Below are positions 25,693 to 33,464 of a stretch of 56,706 bases of DNA, one piece after another. This stretch comes from Kineosporia rhizophila (GTDB taxonomy: Bacteria; Actinomycetota; Actinomycetes; Actinomycetales; Kineosporiaceae), in the NCBI RefSeq assembly GCF_021277265.1, contig NZ_JAJSOH010000041.1:1-56706 (forward strand). Reading direction: 5' to 3'. The position numbers and the translations under genes are program-made. Below the pieces are notes generated by a model, which saw nothing but the letters and a program-made list of their open reading frames with translations, ran no database searches and was not told where the DNA came from. Numbering within the stretch: position 1 is the stretch's first letter; each line of letters begins with the position of its first letter.

Positions 25693-27084
25693 TCAGGACT
25701 GCGGCTGCGCGTCGGCGACGATGGTCTCGGCCTGGCTCTGGGCCTCGGCGAGAAGCGCGTCGATGTCGGCGTTCTCGTCGGTGAACACGGCCTGGAGCGC
25801 GGTGTCGAGCAGACCGTAGATCTGCTGCGCCTCCGTGCGCGGCTCCGTCACGACCGCGAAGTCGGGCGACTCGGTGGCCGAGTAGTACGTCTCGAGGTTC
25901 TCGAGCGGGACGTTGATGCTCGGCTTGATGGCCTCGAGGTAGGCCGTGTACGTCTCCGGAGCGACCAGCGGGAGTCCGACGCGCGGCACCGTGCCGCCGT
26001 CCTTCGCCATGCCCGCGGCCTCTTCGGCTGCGAAGTCGAGGTCGGAGAACCGGTCGAGGTAGTAGAAGTTGGTCCAGGCCACGCCGGCCGCCGTCTCGGC
26101 ATCGCTGGCGTCGGCGCGGATGACCGACACCGAACCGCCGCCCAGCGAACCGAGACCGCCGTCCTTCTGCGGGAGCGGGAACAGGCCGTACGACTCGGGA
26201 GCCATCCCGAAGTTGCGTACCAGCGGGTTGTACCACTCGGAGGCGCCCACGAGCATGCCGTACTCCCCCGTGGCGAACGCGGGGCCGGCGGAGTCGAAGT
26301 CGAGCAGGAAGTTGCTGCCCAGCACGTCCTTGTTCCAGCGCAGGTCCGACAGGTACTCGAGCGCGGCCTTCGTCGCGTCGTTGTCCAGGTTCGTGGTCGT
26401 CTCCTCGCCGCTCGCCTCCTCGACCAGGCCGCCGAATGCGGCACTGATCGCGGTCAGGGTCCATCCACCCTGGTTCGTCGTCGTCAGCTGGCCGAGGCCG
26501 GCGGCATCCGTCTTCTCGGTGATCGTGGACGCGGCGGCGGCGATGTCCTCCCAGCTCTCGAGGGTCTGGTCGGGGTCTAGTCCGGCCTGCTCGAACACCT
26601 CGCGGTTGACGAGGACCGCCAGCGTGAACGCCGAGACGGGGATGCCGTAGTACGCGCCGTCCGGGCCCTGCAGGTTCGCGGTCACCGACTCGTTGAGCTC
26701 CTTCAGTACGTCCTCGGAGTCGTAGTACGAGCTGACGTCCTTGAGCTGCTCACGGTTGATGAGCGACTGGATCTCGGTCACGGGCACGCCCATGACGACC
26801 GGCAGCGTGCCACCGGCGAGCTGCGCGGCGAAGGTCTGCGGGTCGTACACGACCTCGCTGCCCTCGATCGTGACGTCGGGATTCTCCTTCTCGAACTGCT
26901 CGACCTTCTGGTCCCAGAGCGCAAGGGCGGCCTGGTCGGTGGCCTGCGGCTTACCGCCGACGGTGAGCGTGACCTCGCCGCCGGCGGCGTCCCCGCTCGA
27001 GCCGCTGCAGCCGGTGAGCAGGAGTGCGGATGTGGTCATCGCGGCGATCAGCCCGACGGCTGCGCGGCGCGGGTGTCGTGACAT
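25693..27084 (-). CDS. Sugar ABC transporter substrate-binding lipoprotein
   Basis: ATG 27084, preceded by AAAGGGG, is preferred over an ATG at 27111 that would add 9 residues before the signal. The 463-residue product has signal and lipobox ALLLTGCSG, then an extracellular solute-binding domain of family 1 (LTVGGKPQATDQAALALWDQKVEQF, ending with helices QSQAETIVADAQPQS). As the first gene of the minus-strand operon it captures oligosaccharides for the two permeases. Imperfect LacI-type operators lie between it and the divergent regulator. Confidence 0.9.
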   Translation of the reverse strand: MSRHPRRAAVGLIAAMTTSALLLTGCSGSSGDAAGGEVTLTVGGKPQATDQAALALWDQKVEQFEKENPDVTIEGSEVVYDPQTFAAQLAGGTLPVVMGVPVTEIQSLINREQLKDVSSYYDSEDVLKELNESVTANLQGPDGAYYGIPVSAFTLAVLVNREVFEQAGLDPDQTLESWEDIAAAASTITEKTDAAGLGQLTTTNQGGWTLTAISAAFGGLVEEASGEETTTNLDNDATKAALEYLSDLRWNKDVLGSNFLLDFDSAGPAFATGEYGMLVGASEWYNPLVRNFGMAPESYGLFPLPQKDGGLGSLGGGSVSVIRADASDAETAAGVAWTNFYYLDRFSDLDFAAEEAAGMAKDGGTVPRVGLPLVAPETYTAYLEAIKPSINVPLENLETYYSATESPDFAVVTEPRTEAQQIYGLLDTALQAVFTDENADIDALLAEAQSQAETIVADAQPQS

Positions 27085-27187
27085 GTTCGTACCCCTTTGT
27101 AGAAACGTCATTCCGCGTCGTCGGGGGTCACGGATCTTCGGGCGCAGACCTCCGGCAGAGTGCGGTTCGGTGGCGAACGTACTTCAA

Positions 27188-27201
27188 TTGGATCGGTTCA
27201 A
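27188..27201. promoter_or_regulatory. Candidate LacI-family operator
   Basis: TTGGATCGGTTCAA is a 14-bp imperfect palindrome (5 of 7 positions symmetric) with the central CG typical of LacI-family operators. It lies 104 bases upstream of the binding-protein start in the divergent intergenic region. Confidence 0.5.
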
Positions 27202-27297
27202 CAAGGATCAATCTGGACAAGAGCCCGCCATTGCGTCAAGGTCCCCTTACCTGCATAGTTAGTGTCATCCTGACGAAGAGGGACCGGGGCTGATGGG

Positions 27298-27313
27298 ATT
27301 GGACCACTCCAAT
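27298..27313. promoter_or_regulatory. Candidate second operator near the LacI-family gene
   Basis: ATTGGA-CCAC-TCCAAT is a perfect 6-bp inverted repeat, 51 bases upstream of the regulator's ATG. It may serve in autoregulation; half-sites differ from the other palindrome, so the two need not bind the same protein. Confidence 0.35.
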
Positions 27314-27363
27314 TTCGATGGCCGCCCGCCCGCTCGCAGGTGAGGACGAAAGAGACTGGAGCG

Positions 27364-28461
27364 ATGAAGCGCGTAGCCATCACCGATGTCGCCGAGGCGG
27401 CGCAGGTCTCCCGGTCGACCGTGTCGAACTACCTGAACCGACCGGAGATCCTGTCCCCGGCGACGCGGGAGCGGATCGCCCGCGCGATCGACGAACTCGG
27501 GTTCGTGCCCAGCGACGCGGCGCGCAAGATCAGCTCCGGGGACACCCGCACGATCGGGTACGTGGCGTTCGAGTTCACCAACCCGTTCTCCGGCGTGATC
27601 GCCGACGCGATCGAGCGCCGTGCGGCCGAGACCGGGCGCACCGTCATGATCGGCAACTCCGCGGGGTCGGCCTCGCGCCAGCTGGAGTACCTCGAGCTGT
27701 TCGAGCGCAAGCGCGTCTCGGGCCTGATCATCGCGACGCTGGACGAGATCGAGCCGCGTCTGGCCGAGATGCGCCGACGGGGCACGCCGAGCGTCATCAC
27801 CGGCCGTCGCGCGACCGTGGCGGATCAGGCATCGGTGTCAGCGGCGGACTCGGCGGGCGGCTACCTCGCCGCCTGGCACCTCCTGGACATCGGCCGTCGC
27901 CGTCTGGCGTTCGTCGGCGGTCCGTTCAGCGTCAAACAGGTCAGCGAGCGCTTCGACGGGGCGAGCCGCGCGGTGCAGGAGGTCTCGGGCGCGAGCCTCA
28001 CGGTGCTACGCGCCGACAACCGCAACATGAACGCGGGCTTCGCGGCCGGCGTCGAGATGGCCTCGCAGCGCGACCGGCTCCCCGACGCGGTCTTCGCGGT
28101 CAACGACATGGTCGGCCTGGGCGTCGTACGGGGGCTCACCTCGTTCGGCATCGACGTTCCCCGCGACGTGGCCGTGATCGGCTTCGACGGCGACGAGATC
28201 GCCGCCGTCTCCGCGATCCCGCTCTCCACGATCAGCACCCCGGGCGAGGCGATCGGCGAGACCGCGTACGACCTGCTCCTCTCGGAGCTCGGCGAACCCG
28301 TGCGCACCTTCGACTCGCGCCAGCAGATCGTCGACCCCGAGCTGATCGTCCGCGCCTCGACCGTCGGAGACGCCGCCGACGCCGCCGACGCCGCAGGCAC
28401 CCCCACGCTCGAGCGGCCCCGCTCGCTCGGAACCCTCGACGCCGAGCGCCCGCACCCCTGA
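27364..28461 (+). CDS. LacI-family transcriptional regulator
   Basis: ATG 27364 after CTGGAG gives 365 residues. The N-terminal LacI helix-turn-helix is clear (AITDVAEAAQVSRSTVSNYLNRPEILSPATRERIARAIDELGF), then the periplasmic-binding-protein-like sensor domain (RTIGYVAFEFTNPF ... VNDMVGLGVVRGL ... VAVIGFDGDEIA). The C-terminus carries an extra disordered tail with an Ala-Asp repeat encoded by a GCCGACGCC repeat. It probably represses the divergent transporter/glycosidase operon and perhaps its own operon with the alpha-galactosidase until a sugar inducer appears. Confidence 0.92.
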   Translation: MKRVAITDVAEAAQVSRSTVSNYLNRPEILSPATRERIARAIDELGFVPSDAARKISSGDTRTIGYVAFEFTNPFSGVIADAIERRAAETGRTVMIGNSAGSASRQLEYLELFERKRVSGLIIATLDEIEPRLAEMRRRGTPSVITGRRATVADQASVSAADSAGGYLAAWHLLDIGRRRLAFVGGPFSVKQVSERFDGASRAVQEVSGASLTVLRADNRNMNAGFAAGVEMASQRDRLPDAVFAVNDMVGLGVVRGLTSFGIDVPRDVAVIGFDGDEIAAVSAIPLSTISTPGEAIGETAYDLLLSELGEPVRTFDSRQQIVDPELIVRASTVGDAADAADAAGTPTLERPRSLGTLDAERPHP

Positions 28462-28474
28462 AGGAGACTGCGCC

Positions 28475-28531
28475 ATGGATGCCTCGACACTCCCGCTCCG
28501 CGGGTCCGAAACGAAGATGGTGCACCAGTGA
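28475..28531 (+). CDS. 18-codon upstream ORF coupled to the alpha-galactosidase
   Basis: AAGGAG sits 8 bases before ATG 28475, and an 18-codon frame (MDASTLPLRGSETKMVHQ) ends at TGA 28529-28531, overlapping the GTG start of the GH36 gene (GTGA). The larger gene has no good ribosome site of its own. The frame may be a leader for translational coupling, or the scar of a frameshift near an original start. No attenuation-type run of codons is seen. Confidence 0.4.
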   Translation: MDASTLPLRGSETKMVHQ

Positions 28532-30576
28532 GCGTCCCCGTCGAGGTGGTCCTGAGCCGCGGCGCGCTGCAGGCCGTGCTCGGCACATCCGGTGACGCGC
28601 CCGCCGAGCTGCGCTCGCTCACGCTCCACGGCGCCGAGGCGGTACGCCCGCATCCGCTCGTCGAGGTGCTCACGGCGGCCGAACGCCATGAGCGCATGAC
28701 GCTCGGGTACCGGGGTACCACGGTCGGCGCGCGACTGCGCCCGACCGCGGTGGAGAAGAGCAGCGCGGCGGCCGTCGTGACCCAGACCGACCAGGTCACC
28801 GGCCTCTCGGTGCGCACGCGCCTGACCCTCGACGACGGCGGCCTGCGCGTGAGCCACGAGCTACGCAACGACGGGTCCGAGGATGTCGTCGTCTTCGCCG
28901 CCCCCACGCTCTCCGTCACCACAGCCGCCGAGCCGGCGCAGCTGACTCTCACCTCCGGGCGCAGCGAATGGCTCGGCGAGGGACGGTGGCGTGAGGACGC
29001 GGTCGCGGATCTCCTGCCGGAGCTCGGCTTCGCTGCCGTCGCCCAGCCCGATCGCACGGGGTTCGGGCAGAGCAGCGCGGGCGGCTGGCCGACCGGCAGC
29101 GTGCTCCCCGTCGCGGTCCTCTCGACGGCGGACGCCGTGAGCGTCGGCTGGCAGATCGAGAGCTCGGCGGGCTGGCAGTGGTCGCTCTCGCGCGGTGACG
29201 GAGGGGTGGTCCTGAGCGCCGGTGGGCCCACGGAGCGCGAGCACCAGGCCGCGGTGCGGCTGCGGCCGGGAGACTCTTTCGAGACGGTCGCGGCGGGGCT
29301 CGTGGTCTCGGACGGCGGCCGTGACGGCGCGTTCGCGGCGCTCACGCGGCACCGGCGCGGCCTGCGCGAGGTGCGCGACATCGAGCGGTCGCTGCCCGTC
29401 GTTTACAACGACTACATGAACACGCTCATGGGACAGCCGAGCACGGAACGTCTGCTCCCGCTGATCGCCGCGGCTGGCGAGGCCGGTGCGGAGTACTTCT
29501 GCATCGACGCGGGCTGGTTCACTGACAGCAGCGACTACTGGAGCGAGGTGGGGGAATGGCGTGAGGCGCCGACCCGCTTCGGCGGAGGACTCGGACGTGT
29601 GATCGCGGCGATCCGGGACGCCGGGATGCGGCCAGGCCTGTGGATCGAGCCCGAATCGGTCGGCCTCGACTCCCCCGTCGCCGGCGCCCTGCCCGCCGAG
29701 GCCTTCTTCCAGAGGTACGGCGCGGCGGTGGTGGAGCAGCGACGGCGGCACCTTGACCTGCGGCATCCAGCCGCGGTGGCCCACCTCGACGCCGCCGTCG
29801 ACCACCTCGTCGCCACGTTCGGCATTGAGTACCTCAAGCTTGACTACAACATCGAGCCGGGCTCGGGCACCGACGTCGGCGGCCTCGCGCCGGGGCACGG
29901 GCTGCTCGCGCACACGAGAGCACTGCGGGACTGGCTCGTCGCGCTCCAGCGACGGCATCCGCAGCTGCTGATCGAGAACTGCGCCTCGGGTGCGATGCGC
30001 AGCGACTACCACCTGCTCGCCGTGACCCACCTGCAGTCCACGAGCGACCAGCAGGATGCTCTGCGGTACGCCGCGATCGCCGCAGCGGCGCCGGCCACGA
30101 TCCTTCCCGAGCAGGCAGGGAACTGGGCCTACCCCGCCGCGGCCATGAGTGAGGGCGAGCTCGACGTCACGCTCGTCTCGGGGCTGGCCGGCCGGTTCTA
30201 CCTCGCCGGCTTCCTGAACGAGCTGAGTGCCGACGCCTTGGCCCGGGTACACGAGGCCGTCGCGACGGCGAAGACCCTGCGCGGCGACCTCGCGACCGCC
30301 ACTCCGTTTTGGCCGATCGGCATGCCGGGGTGGGGCGACGACATCCTGTGCCTGGGTCTGCGGCAGAAGGACGGTTCAGCGGTGTTCTGCGTGTGGTCGA
30401 GGGGAACCGAGGGCGCCCATCTCGCGCTGCCGCACGTCGGTGCACTCACGCAGATCTTCCCCTCCGGTGCCGCATGGCACACCACCGCGGCCGAGGATCA
30501 TGCGGTGGTCACGGTGCCGGCGGGACCGGCCGCGGCGGTCTTCCGCACCGAGCGAGCCGGGTACTCCACTCCGTGA
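28528..30576 (+). CDS. GH36 alpha-galactosidase
   Basis: 682 residues from GTG 28528. An N-terminal beta-supersandwich (about 1-280) precedes the TIM barrel. Key features are VVYNDYMNTLMGQP, YFCIDAGWF, GLWIEPESVG, nucleophile motif YLKLDYN (Asp about 439) and acid/base motif STSDQQD (Asp about 507), followed by a C-terminal beta domain. No signal peptide, so it works on imported oligosaccharides and releases alpha-linked galactose. With the GH78 enzyme and the esterase it suggests a substrate bearing rhamnose, galactose and acyl groups, such as a pectic or gum side chain; that substrate is inference. Confidence 0.9.
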   Translation: MSVPVEVVLSRGALQAVLGTSGDAPAELRSLTLHGAEAVRPHPLVEVLTAAERHERMTLGYRGTTVGARLRPTAVEKSSAAAVVTQTDQVTGLSVRTRLTLDDGGLRVSHELRNDGSEDVVVFAAPTLSVTTAAEPAQLTLTSGRSEWLGEGRWREDAVADLLPELGFAAVAQPDRTGFGQSSAGGWPTGSVLPVAVLSTADAVSVGWQIESSAGWQWSLSRGDGGVVLSAGGPTEREHQAAVRLRPGDSFETVAAGLVVSDGGRDGAFAALTRHRRGLREVRDIERSLPVVYNDYMNTLMGQPSTERLLPLIAAAGEAGAEYFCIDAGWFTDSSDYWSEVGEWREAPTRFGGGLGRVIAAIRDAGMRPGLWIEPESVGLDSPVAGALPAEAFFQRYGAAVVEQRRRHLDLRHPAAVAHLDAAVDHLVATFGIEYLKLDYNIEPGSGTDVGGLAPGHGLLAHTRALRDWLVALQRRHPQLLIENCASGAMRSDYHLLAVTHLQSTSDQQDALRYAAIAAAAPATILPEQAGNWAYPAAAMSEGELDVTLVSGLAGRFYLAGFLNELSADALARVHEAVATAKTLRGDLATATPFWPIGMPGWGDDILCLGLRQKDGSAVFCVWSRGTEGAHLALPHVGALTQIFPSGAAWHTTAAEDHAVVTVPAGPAAAVFRTERAGYSTP

Positions 30577-30661
30577 CCGAAGCCCGCGAAGGAGCCAGCA
30601 TCAGATGCCTTCACGGGCCGGCCCCACAGACTCGGGGAACCGAACGTCCCCGGTCGAGGGT

Positions 30662-30683
30662 GGGGCGTTCAGGCCAACGCCCC
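30662..30683 (+). terminator. Hairpin after the alpha-galactosidase gene
   Basis: GGGGCGTT (30662-30669) pairs perfectly with AACGCCCC (30676-30683) around loop CAGGCC. It lies 86 bases after the GH36 stop and marks the right end of the sugar cluster. Confidence 0.6.
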
Positions 30684-30738
30684 GGAGACACCGTGACGAA
30701 CCGACGAGTAGGACTGTCGTCGCCCTAGCGTTCCCGGC

Positions 30739-31215
30739 ATGACGAGCTACAGCGGCCAGCAGGATCGGGATTCGGTAGCTGACGGACTCCCCGTTCCGCA
30801 GGTGACCTGCTGTCTGTGCCGGCGGCCGGTCCCGCCTGCCCATGAAGTCGTGGCGTTGGATGCCGAGTGGCAGCGCCGTTTCACGTCGATGGTCGGGGTG
30901 CTGGCCTGCGAGGAATGTGTGCTCGAAGCCGAGTGGAAGTGTCACGACGAGACCGGGAACTACGTGTCCGGCCACATCCCGGCCGCCGGCCTGCCCCCGC
31001 AGACCCAGGACGTGGACTCGTGGAGTCATCTGCTGGCCCAGGGCAGCCAGGTCGCCATGATCAAGCAGTTCGCCGACCCCGCCCCGCGGCCGGTCGCCCC
31101 GAGCATTCCGAACCGGGTGGCCCGGGTCGACCTGAGCGAACAGCGCACGGAGTTGATGGGACTCATCGACGCGTGGCAGACCACCCGACCCTCACGTTCG
31201 AGGGCGGCGAAGTGA
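30739..31215 (+). CDS. Hypothetical protein with paired CxxC motifs
   Basis: 158 residues from ATG 30739. VTCCLCRRPVPPAHEV and GVLACEECVLEAEWKC give a C-x2-C ... C-x2-C arrangement that probably binds one zinc ion in a treble-clef or ribbon-like fold. The rest is polar and helical (DVDSWSHLLAQGSQVAMIKQF ... ELMGLIDAWQ). No family recognised. It overlaps the next gene by 4 bases (GTGA), so the two form an operon. Confidence 0.65.
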   Translation: MTSYSGQQDRDSVADGLPVPQVTCCLCRRPVPPAHEVVALDAEWQRRFTSMVGVLACEECVLEAEWKCHDETGNYVSGHIPAAGLPPQTQDVDSWSHLLAQGSQVAMIKQFADPAPRPVAPSIPNRVARVDLSEQRTELMGLIDAWQTTRPSRSRAAK

Positions 31216-31772
31216 ACCGGATGGGCGGCTCCTGGAAGGGTGCTGTCGTCGTGCTGGCCTGCGGGCTGGTCCTGGGGGCAGGAGGCGCGGCGTGGGGGGT
31301 GAACCGAACGTCCACCACCACACTCGCGCCCGTGCAGCAGATGACCCTCACCTCCGCCTACGGCCCGGAGGCTTTCCAGGAGAACGGACCTATGGACGGG
31401 GTGGGTGGGGGCGGGAGCATCGACCGTCTGCCGGTCACGGTGCCGGGGGACGCCTCGGCGTACGACGCTCTGGTCACGGTCACCTTCCGCTACCGGACAA
31501 CGGGCAAAGGGCGTTACACACTCGGCCTGATCGCGAGTACCGACGTCCGCAGAAATGAACTGACCAGGCGTCCAGCGACGCCGTGGCCCTTGGCGGCCTC
31601 GGCCGTTACAACCTCCTCCACGGTGCAGTTCGTCGTGCCCGCTCTGGAAGCCGCGCAGACGTACTACTTCGCGCCGACCGCGAGCACGTCCCCGCTGACC
31701 CCGTCACACAGCAGCCGTATCGCCACGAACAACATCGTCATGACAATCCAGCTCACCCCGCGCCCCGACTGA
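31212..31772 (+). CDS. Secreted or membrane-anchored hypothetical protein
   Basis: GTG 31212 overlaps the previous stop; ATG 31221 is an alternative. 186 residues: an N-terminal hydrophobic segment (GAVVVLACGLVLGAGGAAWGV) that may be a signal peptide or anchor, then a beta-rich extracellular domain (ALVTVTFRYRTTGKGRYTLGLIA ... TVQFVVPALEAAQTYYFAPTAS). No family recognised; probably a cell-surface protein working with the CxxC protein encoded upstream. Confidence 0.65.
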   Translation: MNRMGGSWKGAVVVLACGLVLGAGGAAWGVNRTSTTTLAPVQQMTLTSAYGPEAFQENGPMDGVGGGGSIDRLPVTVPGDASAYDALVTVTFRYRTTGKGRYTLGLIASTDVRRNELTRRPATPWPLAASAVTTSSTVQFVVPALEAAQTYYFAPTASTSPLTPSHSSRIATNNIVMTIQLTPRPD

Positions 31773-31811
31773 CTCACAGACTGAGCCGCAGTCACAACAA
31801 CGGAGACTGAT

Positions 31812-31865
31812 CGGTCTGGTCGCAGCCTCGTGGGCGCGATCAGATCGCTTCTTCGGACCAGACCG
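31812..31865. terminator. Two-part hairpin between convergent genes
   Basis: CGGTCTGGTC (31812-31821) pairs with GACCAGACCG (31856-31865). Inside lies GCGATC-a-GATCGC (31836-31848). It sits between two genes that end toward each other and probably terminates both. Confidence 0.55.
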
Positions 31866-31916
31866 CTCCATGTGTACATGATCGAACGGGCCGCATCGGT
31901 GTTTGATGGCGCAAGG

Positions 31917-32525
31917 TCAGCGTCCACGTGTCAGCATCACGGCCAGCCCACCGCCGAAGAACACGAGCGCGGCCCCGCCCGACACGGCGGTCGAGGTGTC
32001 CCCCGTCGTAATGCCATTGACCAAGAGCACTGCGCCCACCACGGCCAAGATGGCTGCAGCGATCAGCGGGCCCTTGCCGAGTGGCGGCTCGCCCCGCTGG
32101 GCGGCGGTCGGGCGTGTGAGCCTGGCTGAAGCCGTTGACTGCGGGAGTTCTGATGGTGACGTGGGGCCGGGCCGGTGATGATCCTCATTCTGAGCGGCGG
32201 GAAGTAGGGGATCGACCGCCCTGGACGCCGCCCGCACCAGATCGTCACCGTCCGGTGTTCCCCAGGCGAGCCAGACCTCGGTATCTTCGCGCTCGACCCT
32301 CGTCACGCCACGAACCGCGGTCAGCGCGTCGTAGAGGGCCTCCGACATGCGCGTCTGGAGCGGCTCTTCCCGCGCAAACTCAGCCAGGGCCACCACGATC
32401 TGCCACGGGTGTTCCGGAGGCAACAAAGCCTCGACGTGACCCCAGTCCCCACCGTCGGTTCGGGTCCACTGTTCAAGCAGCTCTTCATCGTCCGGCGGAT
32501 CGACACGGCGCACCTCGATCGACAT
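31917..32525 (-). CDS. Hypothetical protein with two C-terminal membrane spans
   Basis: ATG 32525 gives 202 residues; an in-frame ATG 33 bases upstream is possible, and neither has a strong ribosome site. The soluble N-terminal 125 residues are acidic (PPDDEELLEQWTRTDGGDWGHVEALL, HPWQIVVALAEFAREEPLQTRM) and mixed helix/strand. A Pro/Ser linker is followed by two hydrophobic segments (PLIAAAILAVVGAVLLVNGI and GGAALVFFGGGLAVML) at the C-terminus. Not recognised. Confidence 0.6.
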   Translation of the reverse strand: MSIEVRRVDPPDDEELLEQWTRTDGGDWGHVEALLPPEHPWQIVVALAEFAREEPLQTRMSEALYDALTAVRGVTRVEREDTEVWLAWGTPDGDDLVRAASRAVDPLLPAAQNEDHHRPGPTSPSELPQSTASARLTRPTAAQRGEPPLGKGPLIAAAILAVVGAVLLVNGITTGDTSTAVSGGAALVFFGGGLAVMLTRGR

Positions 32526-32969
32526 CGAAGCAGCATACGTTGAGCGCCGGGATGTCACGTCACCCGCGCTGAACCCATCCGACTGGCATCACGAGTGAAA
32601 GGCCAAGATTCGAAAGGGTGTTCACCAGTAGCGTGGCGGACCGGTCTGGAACAGGCCTCACGCAGGAGGTGACAGATCTGGCTGAGCCCGGCGCCCGCGC
32701 GGTGCACCACAGAGTGCAACTTGTGGTCCGGTGTTTCGCTCAGTACTCGGCCGGTGGCGAGCGACACCCTGGCCATCGGGACGAGGGCACTCCGCAGGAG
32801 TCCTTACCGAACTGGTGGTTGGACGTTGCAAGCCGCTGAACGTCCTTGGAACGGTCCCGACCTGGGTGATCACCAGTTTCAGCACCCATTCTTCGGTCCA
32901 CCTGGCCGGGAAGATCACCGCCCCTGTGCCGGACATATCCCCCTAGAGACAACGCAATCGTCCGGGCCC
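32526..32969. other. Stretch without a supportable gene
   Basis: Short frames on both strands lack recognisable domains or ribosome sites. Probably intergenic or decayed sequence linked to the transporter remnant that follows. Confidence 0.45.
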
Positions 32970-33330
32970 ATGTCGTACTCGCGGCGGAAGGCGCCGGCGA
33001 GGGCGAACAACGTTCCCGGTGTAGCGGGTAGCAGCCCGGTGCAGATGGCCCCGGACAGTCAGGCCGCCATGGTCGGCATCATTCCTGAGACCGGTCCCCG
33101 TGATGCGGCCACGAACGCCCTGGTCGCCGATCTACGCGTCACCCTGGAACCGATCGGCACCGACACGGGCGACTACGTGGCCGTGACCGCCGGTGGCCGC
33201 AACGCCGGCCGGGTCGTGGTGGCCGCCGCCGCAATCATGATCGCGGTGTTCGTCAGCTTCCTGTTCTCCCACGACCCGAACATCATGCCGATCGCGTTCA
33301 GGTACATGATCAGCAGACCAAGACGTAGCT
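32970..33330 (+). pseudogene. MMPL/RND-type transporter remnant
   Basis: The frame joins two pieces of an MMPL-family membrane exporter: DSQAAMVGIIPETGPRDAAT with NALVADLRVTL, from the large extracytoplasmic loop, and NAGRVVVAAAAIMIAVFVSF with LFSHDP, from the second bundle of membrane helices. The span of several hundred residues normally between them is missing, and the frame then degenerates into Ser/Pro-rich text overlapping the antisense GGDEF-EAL gene. An internal deletion left a non-functional fragment. Confidence 0.6.
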
Positions 33331-33464
33331 TGGCCCCGGTCGTTCGTCTGGTCTCAGGAGATGCACCCGAATCAAGTAGTCAGTCCCGTTGCCTTCGCGA
33401 CGCCCCTCGAGAACGGTTCGCCCGGAGAACAGCGCCGAACCCATCCGACCCGACCAGCTCCAGC

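Noticed and set aside
28368..28400. GCCGACGCC short repeat
   Set aside because: In-frame Ala-Asp tail of the LacI protein; simple coding repeat, not a regulatory array.
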